Position numbers and translations under genes: made by a program | Notes under the pieces: model-generated | What the model was told of the DNA's origin: nothing | The model's database searches: none | The model's input: only the letters and a program-made list of their open reading frames with translations | Part shown: positions 34,014 through 42,330 of the stretch, piece after piece | Position numbering within the stretch: the first letter of the stretch is position 1 | How the letters are laid out: the number at the start of each line of letters is the position of its first letter | Origin: UTCHB3 sp002050155 | Lineage (GTDB): Bacteria > Bacteroidota > Ignavibacteria > Ignavibacteriales > Ignavibacteriaceae | Assembly: GCA_030584105.1 (NCBI GenBank) | Contig: CP129491.1 | Span: 62,001-126,000, forward strand | Direction: 5' to 3' | DNA: 64,000 nt

Positions 34014-36293
34014 ATGAAAAACAAAATGATTTTGAAAAGGATTTTTTTCCTTTTCTTCATGCTCCCATTCGTGTTACTGGGGCAGGAGAAAGAGAAAATA
34101 GTTCTTCACGGAAAGGTGTATGACTCGTTCAGTCGCGAGCCTGTAGTTGCTGCCACTATCAGCTATGGTGATTTAACGAGCGGCTCGATCACAGATGCGA
34201 ATGGTGAATTTAGAATCGTGCTGCCAAACGAGTTTAGGATTTCTTTGGTGATTTCACACATTAGTTATTATTCTTACACATTCACACTTACCGCCGGGCA
34301 AAAACTTAACACTGACTTAGTGATTTATCTTATACCAAAAGATATTCATTTAGAAACAGTGTTAATCACGGGGCAGCATACTCACTCAAAATTTGAAGAG
34401 ATAAGCAACATCCGTGATTTAGTTGAAGGTGTTGATTTTCAGAAAAACTTAGGGTTAACCTTAGCAGCAACCCTCAAAAACGAAACGGGGCTTGCAATCC
34501 GGTCGATGGGTCCGGCTCCTGCCCGCCCGGTTATACGGGGTTTGGGCGGTGACAGGGTTCTGTTCACCGAAGATGGTGCTGTTACGGCTGATCTTAGTGG
34601 CACATCACCTGACCATGCTCTTACGATCGAGCCTTTCACAATCAATAAAGCCGATATTATCAGAGGTCCCCGGGTGTTGCTCTATTCACCGGTTTCCGTT
34701 GGCGGTGTTGTAAATGTTGCCCGGCACGATATTCCCGTTGAAACTGTAGAAGGGTTCACGGGCAATTTGGGTTCCTATTACGAAAGTGCAAACGGAGGTT
34801 TCCTTTATGGTGGCAAGGCAGAGTACGGAACGGGAGGTTTAGCATTTCAGGGGAGCTTTACGAGCCGTGCCGCCGGAGATATAAGCACACCTTCGGGTAA
34901 GCTCAACAATTCTTACTCAAATATTGAGGGATATTCCGGTGGAGGGTCTTACATTGGTGAGCCCGGTTTCATTGGCTATTCATATCGCTCACTGAATATG
35001 GATTATGGCATCCCCGGCGGTTTTATCGGGGCGCACCCAAACGGCGTTCGTATTTCAATCTACAGAAATGTCTATTCCGGAAAGGGTTCGTTAAACATAA
35101 ATTCCGGCTTGTTTCACAATGTAACACTTCATTATGCCCGTTCTTACTACCGGCATAAAGAGTTTGAAAGAGAAGACCTTATCGGTGCGGAATTCAGAAT
35201 AATCGATCATTCTTTCTATCTGACGGGCGAACATCACCTTTTGGGATTAAATGAGGATGGAATTGTCGGTATTTCAGGCAGGTACCGTGATTTTGAAGTG
35301 GGCGGTTTCGTTTTCACTCCTAATTCTGTCTCGAAAAATCTCTCTTTTTATTTCTGGCAACCTTTTAATTACCATCGATTAAGTGTTGAGTTTGCAGCGC
35401 GGTTCAACGGTGATATCATTACCCCGGCGATAACCAAACACTCAAGCATCGGTGAGATCAGAGAGCGAAAATATTTCACCTGGTCATTTTCTGCCTCGGG
35501 GATTTATGATCTTTCCGGCAATTTCTTTCTTGGGTTAAACCTGAGCAGATCTTCGCGGGTGCCCACAATTGAAGAACTTTATTCAGAGGGTCCACACCTT
35601 GCGGCTTATTCATACGAGACCGGAAATCCGGACCTTGAATCTGAATCCGGCATTGGTATTGAGCTATTTTCATACTGGAAAACGGAGGAAGCTTATGCCC
35701 TTGTGAATTTATATCGTTACAATTTAACGGGATTTATAATACCGCGCAACACGGGTAAAATCAACTACCAGACTTTTCTTCCTGTTTACGCAACAACCGG
35801 GAAAAATTCGGTGATTGAGGGAATCGAATTTGAGGTAGAATACAAGCCGGCTGAGCGGCTTTCAGTTGCTGCAAAACTCAGTTTCACACATGGTTATTTT
35901 GTGACGGGGGAAACCTCCGCTAACTTAGATAACCCGAATGCTGCCAATTTTTCCGATTGGTTTTCTGAGGGTGGTGCTTTGCCACAAATGCCGCCGGCAA
36001 AGTTACTTTTGGAGTTAAAGTATAAATTACAATATGGGACATCTGTTGAAGTGTCGGCAGAATTTGCCGCAAGCCAGGAGAGAACAGACCTGTTCGAGCA
36101 GGCGACTGCAGGCTACGGGATTGTTAACTGTAATATTTTTCAGCCTGTTACTGTCGGAAAATTAACCGGATTGATTACTCTTGGGATGGATAACATTTTT
36201 GATGTGGAATACAGAAACCATCTTTCGCGCGTTAAATCAATTATGCCGGAGGCGGGCAGAAACTTCCGTGCAACTGTCAGATTATATATTTAG
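34014..36293 (+). CDS. TonB-dependent receptor with carboxypeptidase-regulatory-like domain
   Basis: Outer-membrane active transporter. Signal peptide (FMLPFVLLGQ), N-terminal regulatory-like beta domain (HGKVYDSFSREPVVAATISY, about 30-105), plug with RPVIRGLGGDRVLFTEDG, and barrel to the C-terminus with GMDNIFDVEYRNHLS. The GLGGDRV/LLYSP plug type is common in receptors annotated for metals (zinc, copper). With two small His-bearing exported proteins upstream, metal uptake is likely but inferred. No riboswitch was seen upstream. The terminator at 36512 ends the unit. Confidence 0.85.
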   Translation: MKNKMILKRIFFLFFMLPFVLLGQEKEKIVLHGKVYDSFSREPVVAATISYGDLTSGSITDANGEFRIVLPNEFRISLVISHISYYSYTFTLTAGQKLNTDLVIYLIPKDIHLETVLITGQHTHSKFEEISNIRDLVEGVDFQKNLGLTLAATLKNETGLAIRSMGPAPARPVIRGLGGDRVLFTEDGAVTADLSGTSPDHALTIEPFTINKADIIRGPRVLLYSPVSVGGVVNVARHDIPVETVEGFTGNLGSYYESANGGFLYGGKAEYGTGGLAFQGSFTSRAAGDISTPSGKLNNSYSNIEGYSGGGSYIGEPGFIGYSYRSLNMDYGIPGGFIGAHPNGVRISIYRNVYSGKGSLNINSGLFHNVTLHYARSYYRHKEFEREDLIGAEFRIIDHSFYLTGEHHLLGLNEDGIVGISGRYRDFEVGGFVFTPNSVSKNLSFYFWQPFNYHRLSVEFAARFNGDIITPAITKHSSIGEIRERKYFTWSFSASGIYDLSGNFFLGLNLSRSSRVPTIEELYSEGPHLAAYSYETGNPDLESESGIGIELFSYWKTEEAYALVNLYRYNLTGFIIPRNTGKINYQTFLPVYATTGKNSVIEGIEFEVEYKPAERLSVAAKLSFTHGYFVTGETSANLDNPNAANFSDWFSEGGALPQMPPAKLLLELKYKLQYGTSVEVSAEFAASQERTDLFEQATAGYGIVNCNIFQPVTVGKLTGLITLGMDNIFDVEYRNHLSRVKSIMPEAGRNFRATVRLYI

Positions 36294-36511
36294 AGTAAGG
36301 TTAATTACCGGTTCAAAATCAATAATGCAATGGTCAGGCAGAAGAGTTGGGCACTATTAACTCACATTTGTCGAAGAAAACAGGGGGTTTATCGAATAAT
36401 TCAGGGGTTTCATCGAAACAAAATAAATCTGCCTGAGTTTAAGGTTAGATTTGCACTGTCGTTATTCATGATCCCTGCTAGTGGATAACGATATACATTA
36501 CTCCCCCCAAT

Positions 36512-36540
36512 AAGGCTGCTAATTTAGCAGCCTTTTTTTT
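36512..36540 (+). terminator. Rho-independent terminator after the TonB receptor
   Basis: AAGGCTGCTAA-TTTAGCAGCC hairpin followed by eight T. It lies 220 bp beyond the receptor stop and 48 bp before the next gene. Confidence 0.9.
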
Positions 36541-36587
36541 ATATTTGCCAAAAGAAAATTTCTTTCCTCACAACCGATTGCCCGGAG

Positions 36588-37868
36588 ATGGAATCAGGTT
36601 CAAAAGTAGCGTTATTTAACTTCAGTTTGCTAAGCAAGGAAATATCGTTTGTTGATCAGGAGTTTATCTCGTCTGATACGATTGCGGTGTTTCAACAGCA
36701 CTTCCCCGTATGGATTGAAGAAAAAGCAAATGAGAAAATTATACAGCTGGTGAAGACTGTTGATTTACTCAATTTTAAGATGATTGTTGTGATGAAAGAT
36801 AACGATAATTACGCCGGAATGGCTGTAATAACCAACCTCAACCGTCACCAATATCTACAAAGCGAAAAACAGCCGCAACAAGTCGGGGGCGTGCAACAAA
36901 GCCGGAGCATGCAAGCGAACGAAGATCTTCTGAAAAGAAACAAAAACAAGCAGCAAGACGAGAACGGGATTACCGGCGAGAAAGCCCACCCAAAACCTGA
37001 CCCCAAAGCTCCGGTCAAATTTTTATTAGTTGACGATAACAAGCACTCCAATAAAATTATTACTTACCAGCTCGAAAAATTAAATATTCAAACTGAGATT
37101 GCAACAAATGGGGTCGAGGCGATCTTCAGGGTATCAGAGAATCATTATTCGCTGATATTAATGGATGTTGCAATGCCTGGGCTTTCAGGGATTGAAACTG
37201 CAAGAATCATCAGGAGCATGCTCCCGGAACCTAACCGGAGCACGCCGATAATTGTTTTAACAGCTTCGCACTTCACCGAAATTGAGAAAGAAATGGCGTC
37301 TGCAGAGATTAATGGTTATATTCATAAGCCACTTACAGTGAATAATATCCAACACGAACTGCTCCCTTTTTATCTGAAAATTAAAACTGAAACCCGGATT
37401 CAAACTGATGAAACCATTGACGGGAGCAGGGCTAAAGATAATACCGTTGGACGAATCTCTCGTGTGGCACATCCGGCGCAAAAACCAAAAAAGGATGATT
37501 TTTTGGTAAATGACAAGATCGATCTTACTTATTTGAAGGAAGTGTCGCTTGGTGACCGGAGTTTTGCAGCGGAAGTGATCGGAGATTTTTTGCAAAATAC
37601 CGACATTATTATCAAGAATATTCGAAATTGCCTTTTTCTGGGAGATTTTCAGAAGTGTCGGGAGTTTAGCCATAAACTGAAGCCAACACTGTCGTATATG
37701 GGGCTAAAACAGATTATACCTTTGATGGAACAATTTCATTCTATCATTTTGAACAGACGAATCAGCAGGGAAAATAAACTGAAGATGTTTGATGAAATTA
37801 CTAAGTTAATATCTGAATCGTACAATCAACTTCATCAGATCAGGAACAAATTTATCGGTGATTTGTGA
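36588..37868 (+). CDS. Response-regulator receiver plus HPt protein without kinase
   Basis: 426 residues. N-terminal domain of about 85 residues (unassigned), a Gln/Asn/Lys-rich linker (about 88-142), a REC domain (144-265: LLVDDN, phospho-acceptor Asp193 in LILMDVAMPG, LTAS, conserved Lys in HKPL), a second linker, and a C-terminal HPt domain (about 315-420) with His362 in FSHKLK. No histidine kinase or DNA-binding output is fused or adjacent, so it looks like a phosphorelay intermediate. Its stop overlaps the GTG start of the glycerate kinase gene by 3-4 bases, so the two are translationally coupled. Confidence 0.82.
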   Translation: MESGSKVALFNFSLLSKEISFVDQEFISSDTIAVFQQHFPVWIEEKANEKIIQLVKTVDLLNFKMIVVMKDNDNYAGMAVITNLNRHQYLQSEKQPQQVGGVQQSRSMQANEDLLKRNKNKQQDENGITGEKAHPKPDPKAPVKFLLVDDNKHSNKIITYQLEKLNIQTEIATNGVEAIFRVSENHYSLILMDVAMPGLSGIETARIIRSMLPEPNRSTPIIVLTASHFTEIEKEMASAEINGYIHKPLTVNNIQHELLPFYLKIKTETRIQTDETIDGSRAKDNTVGRISRVAHPAQKPKKDDFLVNDKIDLTYLKEVSLGDRSFAAEVIGDFLQNTDIIIKNIRNCLFLGDFQKCREFSHKLKPTLSYMGLKQIIPLMEQFHSIILNRRISRENKLKMFDEITKLISESYNQLHQIRNKFIGDL

Positions 37869-39733
37869 ACAATTTGGAAGAATTTCGCGGATTTTTAGAA
37901 AAAATTTTCAGTGAAGCACTCGTGCTTCACTCGCCGGATAAAATTGTTTTTAATTATCTGCACGAATTAGGGGAAGATTTGTCCGAGGGGGTTGTCGAAA
38001 AGGAAAGAAATGAGCTTGTTTCTATATCCCGGCAAACTTTTATTTCGGGTGGAATTGACCTTGTAGCCACAGGAAAAAGTGCAATCCAAATGGCAGAGGG
38101 AGCGTTGAGGATTTTTGGTGATTCGATAAAAAGGGGACTTGTTATTACGAATCAGGAGGTGAAAACTTCACAGGGTGAAATTCGTTCAAGCCCCGCAGAG
38201 CCAAAAAGTTTATATGGTTCCGAAAATACCAAAAGTGAAGGAAACAGGGGATATACAGGCGGGAGTGAAGGAAACACAAAACAAACAGGCGGAACCGGTG
38301 CTTTTTATAAGAGGTGCGTTGCTGAACCGGAGAATTTTAAGATTGTGTACTCGTCTCATCCGATTCCCGATGAAAAAAGCCGGTATGCAGGGGAAGTGCT
38401 GCTCGACTTTTGCAAAAAAAGCAGCAAAGAGGGGACACTTCTCTATTTGCTTTCGGGTGGCACTTCTTCTATGGTTAATTATCCGCGCCCACCGTTGACA
38501 ACAGCCGAAAAAGGAGAAATTTCCGGCATTTTAATGAAAAATGGGATTGAAATCGGCGATTTGAATGCTGTGCGAAGCTACTTTTCTCAGGTGAAAAACG
38601 GCGGTTTGCTGAATTTTATTCAGTCTGACACGGTGATAAATCTGATTTTATCCGATGTTTTGGATAACGATCCAAGTGTGATCGGTTCGGGTATGCTTTC
38701 GTATCGCCTAATTTCAGCGAAAAGAGTGGTTGAAATCATAAAATCATTTGGTGGCCTGAGGCGCAAAATAGCATCCTCAACCCCTGAAAACAGGGGGAAA
38801 GCAACAAGATTTCCCTCTGATTTAGAAAAAGTAACAACATCTTCCGCTGAATTAGAGAAAACAGCGACATTTTCTTTGGGTTTGGAGGAGGAAAAAATAG
38901 CATCAGAGAATTTGACGAAAAACAAAAATCCTGACTCTGAAAAACCGGTAACAAGTAAGGCTATTTCAAAAGCGATAAAATCAGCTGAAGAATTTAGGGG
39001 GGATTCATATCAAACCCAAGGGATGAACCCAACGATTCAAAAAGCAATAAAATTTGCGGAAAAATTTGGAGATACAAAACCGCCGGCACGAAACGAAGTA
39101 TTTCGCAGGATTATTGATTCAAATCAGGCGATGGTTGAAGATATAGCAAAATTGATAAGAAAAGCCGGGTTTAATGTCGCGGTTAACCCGGAACCAATCT
39201 CCGGTAAGATTGAAAACGCAGTTACAGAGCTTATTAATAAGAAAAATGAGCTTTTACAAACTTTTTCTGATTTTAATTCAAATTTTAATACTGCACTTTC
39301 TTCTACTCCCAACCCTGTTCCTAACCCCAATCATATTCCTAATCTTACCGGAAAAGACAACACTACGCCCAAAATACATCCTAACGCTAAACCGTTTTTT
39401 TACATTTCAGGTGGGGAAGTGGGGGTTCAAGTGCGAGGTAGTGGCAAGGGTGGAAGAAACACCGAGTTTGCTATGAGAATGGCAAAAGAAATTCAGTCCG
39501 GCGATATGGTGTTTATGTCTGTAGGGAGTGACGGTATCGACGGGTCATCCCAATTTGCGGGAGCAATAGTTGACTCTGAAACCTACCAAAAATCGATATC
39601 TAAAGGGTTGAATTTCGAGAGTTATTTGCACAATAGTGACTCAGGTACCTGGGTCGAAAAATTAGGTTGTGGTATAAAAACCGGGCAAACGGGCGTTAAT
39701 TTAGCAGATCTTATTATTTTGGTTTTGCTCTGA
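37865..39733 (+). CDS. Glycerate kinase type II (DUF4147/MOFRL) with three large insertions
   Basis: Phosphorylates glycerate, usually to 2-phosphoglycerate. Seen: SGGTSSMVNYPRPPLT and NAVRSYFSQVKNGGLL in the N-terminal DUF4147 domain, and in MOFRL ISGGEVGVQVRG(S)GKGGRNTEFA, GSDGIDGSS, and the C-terminal GIKTGQTGVNLADL. The family is about 430-450 residues; this is 622. The excess falls in three hydrophilic insertions at about residues 97-153, 300-406 and 472-510. The second holds four 30-bp units (38798-38917) and a 72-bp-offset repeat (38972, 39044). Start is GTG overlapping the upstream TGA. The catalytic motifs are intact. Confidence 0.85.
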   Translation: MNNLEEFRGFLEKIFSEALVLHSPDKIVFNYLHELGEDLSEGVVEKERNELVSISRQTFISGGIDLVATGKSAIQMAEGALRIFGDSIKRGLVITNQEVKTSQGEIRSSPAEPKSLYGSENTKSEGNRGYTGGSEGNTKQTGGTGAFYKRCVAEPENFKIVYSSHPIPDEKSRYAGEVLLDFCKKSSKEGTLLYLLSGGTSSMVNYPRPPLTTAEKGEISGILMKNGIEIGDLNAVRSYFSQVKNGGLLNFIQSDTVINLILSDVLDNDPSVIGSGMLSYRLISAKRVVEIIKSFGGLRRKIASSTPENRGKATRFPSDLEKVTTSSAELEKTATFSLGLEEEKIASENLTKNKNPDSEKPVTSKAISKAIKSAEEFRGDSYQTQGMNPTIQKAIKFAEKFGDTKPPARNEVFRRIIDSNQAMVEDIAKLIRKAGFNVAVNPEPISGKIENAVTELINKKNELLQTFSDFNSNFNTALSSTPNPVPNPNHIPNLTGKDNTTPKIHPNAKPFFYISGGEVGVQVRGSGKGGRNTEFAMRMAKEIQSGDMVFMSVGSDGIDGSSQFAGAIVDSETYQKSISKGLNFESYLHNSDSGTWVEKLGCGIKTGQTGVNLADLIILVLL

Positions 39734-39755
39734 GTAATTTCGAAGGCTAAAAAAG

Positions 39756-39861
39756 ATCCTTCAAGTTGGATAAAAAAGAATCCCGCAGGTTAAAAACAAA
39801 CTCACAAGTTGAAAAAGAAATCCCGCAGGTTGCAAAGAAAATCGGGCAATTTAAAACAAAA
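39756..39861 (+). repeat. Tandem array of about 21 bp, five units
   Basis: Diverged units of 19-24 bp with the theme ATCCCGCAGGTTNAAAANAAA begin at about 39756, 39780, 39801, 39820 and 39841. They lie directly after the glycerate kinase stop and run into the hairpin at 39861. Confidence 0.85.
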
Positions 39862-39888
39862 ACTGCCCCCGGGGGTTCGGGGGCAGTT
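39861..39888. terminator. GC-rich hairpin between convergent genes
   Basis: AACTGCCCCC-GGGGGTTC-GGGGGCAGTT forms a strong stem. No long T run follows on the plus strand, and on the minus strand the following bases are TTTTGTTTT. It could terminate both the plus-strand glycerate kinase and the minus-strand ATPase. Confidence 0.7.
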
Positions 39889-39938
39889 CGTAAAATTGTT
39901 GCAACTATAATCTAATCTGTATTTTTCAATCTGTAAAG

Positions 39939-40037
39939 CGCCAAAAACAAAGTGGTTAAACTTCAACTTCCGGCAACACTTCCACAATCAAAAAAAGTGG
40001 TTGCTAAGTCGCCAAAACAAAGTGGTTAAACTTCAAC
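39939..40037 (-). repeat. Echo of the P-loop ATPase 3' end
   Basis: CGCCAAAA(A)CAAAGTGGTTAAACTTCAAC occurs at 39939-39967 and 40010-40037. On the minus strand the true gene ends IIEVEV-stop. The echo reads IVEVLPEVEV-stop, with its stop 70 bp further downstream. Confidence 0.87.
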
Positions 40038-41522
40038 CTCAATAATTTGCGCATCTGCTTCAGTTGCATCGCCAACGAGAGCGTCGAAGAAGACATTAAT
40101 ATCGATGTTAGCGATATTTTTCTGTTTACAGAACGCTTCAGCGCCGCTATCTATGCCATTTTTGGTGATTAACAGATACCTTTTCGAATAATTTGCATAA
40201 AGGGTTTTGAACTTAAAAAATTGGGTTGATGCCATATTAACATCATATTTATTAAGTGGTTCATCCTGAATAACCAGATTGGCGTACAACACAGCCCTTG
40301 CTGATTCGCTTACCACAACAATCTCTATTGTATCTTTTCGGTTCCAAACGGAGCCAACCTTATTGATCTCAAACGGGAAAAGATACTGAATATAGTGCGA
40401 ATGCTGATAATCATGGAAAATTTCGCGGATAAAAATCCCAAGGCGGTGGTTAACATATTCACCCAATTTTTCAGAAATGTTGGTCAACATTTTGTCATAC
40501 TCACCCATTTCGAAGTTAATTATATCAGGTTGTATAAAACGGAACCAGAAATTCTCGAAATAATTCCGGATAAAATATCTGCCAAATTTCGATCTTGACC
40601 CGTCGTTAGTATTAACCGGCAGCTGCCTTTCGATAAGTCTCTTCTTCTTTTCGAGTTCAAAGAGGTATTTCGTAAGGTTAGTAACGGGAATATTGACCGT
40701 TTTTGCAATATCCGACATTTTAGTGAAACCGGCGGCAATAGCCTGCAGAATCGAAAGGTATATTTTGTTGCCGCGGGTAAAATCGTTAATCAGCAGTTCT
40801 TTTAGTTCATAAGCCAGCGGTGCAAAATCAACGAACACCAATTCTTTCAGAATTGTTTCCAGGTCTTTATTCCACAGGCGGTGGCGTTCAATCAGGAAGT
40901 AATATTTCGGCAGACCGCCAAAAATAGTGTAAAGCTCAATAATTTGATTGGTGCTGAGTTTTGATCCGTTCATTCTGAAAATAACAATCACATCGGAAAG
41001 CCTGAACGGGGTCAGTTTAATGAAGTGGTTATTAATTCTGAAGAGCGGGCTTTCCTTTGACTCGAATTTCCTTTTCATAAAATCGATATTCGAAGTAACC
41101 ACAATCAAATTGAGCATCGAAGTTTTCGAGTAAGTATCCCACATTTTTTTGAGTTCATCAAACGCTTCCGGCTCGATGAGTTCAAAGTTGTGGAACTCAT
41201 CGATAACAACATTTACCGGGCGATTCCGCGCAATGTAGAACAGGAACTCGAAGAAATTTCCCCAACTCTGGAAAGTTGGAATAAAACTATCGGGGAAGGT
41301 GTACGATTTCAGATATTCCGAAATATCCTGAAGCTGCAGAAATGAAGATTTATTGCTGATTGTGAAATAAGCACCGGCGTTAGTTCTCAGAAACTGCTTA
41401 ATCAGCGTGGTTTTTCCAACTTTTCTTTTACCAACGAGCAAAGTAAAATTGGAATGACCCACCGTGTTAGCGGCAATCTGGTTCAAATAAGCTAGTTGAT
41501 TTTCTCTAAAATATATTTTCAT
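40026..41522 (-). CDS. P-loop ATPase of the archaeal-ATPase/DUF234 type
   Basis: 498 residues. Walker A GKRKVGKTTL (about 32-41), Walker B-like VNVVIDEFHNF, a winged-helix middle region (FTKMSDIAKTVNIPVTNLTKYL), and a C-terminal DUF234-like nuclease-fold domain (FPFEINKVGSVWNR, then D and E residues in TIEIVVVSE and YLLITKNG). Family members are STAND-like or toxin/mobile-associated ATPases of unknown role. It is transcribed alone on the minus strand and convergent with the glycerate kinase. A role in defence or genome maintenance cannot be decided. Confidence 0.75.
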   Translation of the reverse strand: MKIYFRENQLAYLNQIAANTVGHSNFTLLVGKRKVGKTTLIKQFLRTNAGAYFTISNKSSFLQLQDISEYLKSYTFPDSFIPTFQSWGNFFEFLFYIARNRPVNVVIDEFHNFELIEPEAFDELKKMWDTYSKTSMLNLIVVTSNIDFMKRKFESKESPLFRINNHFIKLTPFRLSDVIVIFRMNGSKLSTNQIIELYTIFGGLPKYYFLIERHRLWNKDLETILKELVFVDFAPLAYELKELLINDFTRGNKIYLSILQAIAAGFTKMSDIAKTVNIPVTNLTKYLFELEKKKRLIERQLPVNTNDGSRSKFGRYFIRNYFENFWFRFIQPDIINFEMGEYDKMLTNISEKLGEYVNHRLGIFIREIFHDYQHSHYIQYLFPFEINKVGSVWNRKDTIEIVVVSESARAVLYANLVIQDEPLNKYDVNMASTQFFKFKTLYANYSKRYLLITKNGIDSGAEAFCKQKNIANIDINVFFDALVGDATEADAQIIEVEV

Positions 41523-41855
41523 CTGAATAAAAGAAATTATTATTAATTAGAAGGATATAAAACTTTCGCAATTCCAATGTTTAAAAATATAAAATTATTA
41601 CTAATTACAAAATAATTATTAACAATAAGGGATAAAAATTGTTAACTAAACAGGATAGAATCTTTTTACTTTTTTTAGAAAGCCCGGAATGAGTATATTA
41701 AAGTTTGGTTATTTCGAATTCGCCGTTCTATTCTAACTAAACATTGCAGGAGCCGCGATTGTTCCGTAAATGTTTTATTTATTCGATAAGTTTTGCGGTT
41801 AATTCGTTCTTTTTTTTAATTCGTAAAAATTGATATTTTCGGAGAAATACTACGA
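41523..41855. other. Gene-free AT-rich spacer
   Basis: Divergent intergenic region between the ATPase and the amylase-domain ORF. AT-rich with no clear repeat, hairpin or gene seen. Confidence 0.5.
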
Positions 41856-42170
41856 ATGACAGAATTGTATAAGACTTTAAGCCGTCTGAAAAAAATTAAA
41901 CCTGATGTTTATGCAAATATACAGGGTGGTGATTTAATAAGGTTAGATGATAAATTAGATAATAATGTAATCGCATTTCTTCGGGAAGCAGGCTCTCAAT
42001 TAGTGTTAGCATGCTTCAATTTATCGGGTGACGAGAAAACAATAGAAATCAACCTGGAAGATTTTGCGGGCGACTATACAGACGCTTTTTCGGGCAAGGT
42101 AAAGTCTTTGGCGGCAAAAACAACAATAAAACTTCCGCCATACGGAAATGCCATCTTTTCAAAAAATTAA
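41856..42170 (+). CDS. Stand-alone alpha-amylase (GH13) C-terminal domain-like protein, possible remnant
   Basis: 104 residues. The start (LYKTLSRLKKIKPDV) resembles the helix that ends GH13 catalytic barrels. The rest (VIAFLREAGSQLVLACFNLSG, INLEDFAGDYTDAFSGK, IKLPPYGNAIF) matches the beta-sandwich that caps bacterial alpha-amylases. No catalytic barrel precedes it: the 330 bp upstream are non-coding and AT-rich. It is either a gene remnant that kept an ATG or an independent small protein. No signal peptide. Confidence 0.6.
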   Translation: MTELYKTLSRLKKIKPDVYANIQGGDLIRLDDKLDNNVIAFLREAGSQLVLACFNLSGDEKTIEINLEDFAGDYTDAFSGKVKSLAAKTTIKLPPYGNAIFSKN

Positions 42171-42250
42171 CTGATTCATTATTAAACAATTGATCAGACA
42201 ATTAGTCAGAAAGAATAATTAAGAGATTAATTAAATAATTCGCCAAATAA

Positions 42251-42323
42251 TTAGTAAAAATTAGTAAAAATTAGTAAAAAATTAACAAATATTCAGCAAA
42301 GAATTAACAAATAATCAGCAAAA
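42251..42323 (+). repeat. 10-bp and 22-bp tandem repeats just upstream of gatB
   Basis: TTAGTAAAAA is repeated three times perfectly (42251-42280), followed by two 22-bp units (42280-42301, 42302-42323; AATTAACAAATAWTCAGCAAA). The gatB ATG at 42331 follows within 8 bp, so the repeats occupy the ribosome-landing region. Confidence 0.9.
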
Positions 42324-42330
42324 TCAGCAG

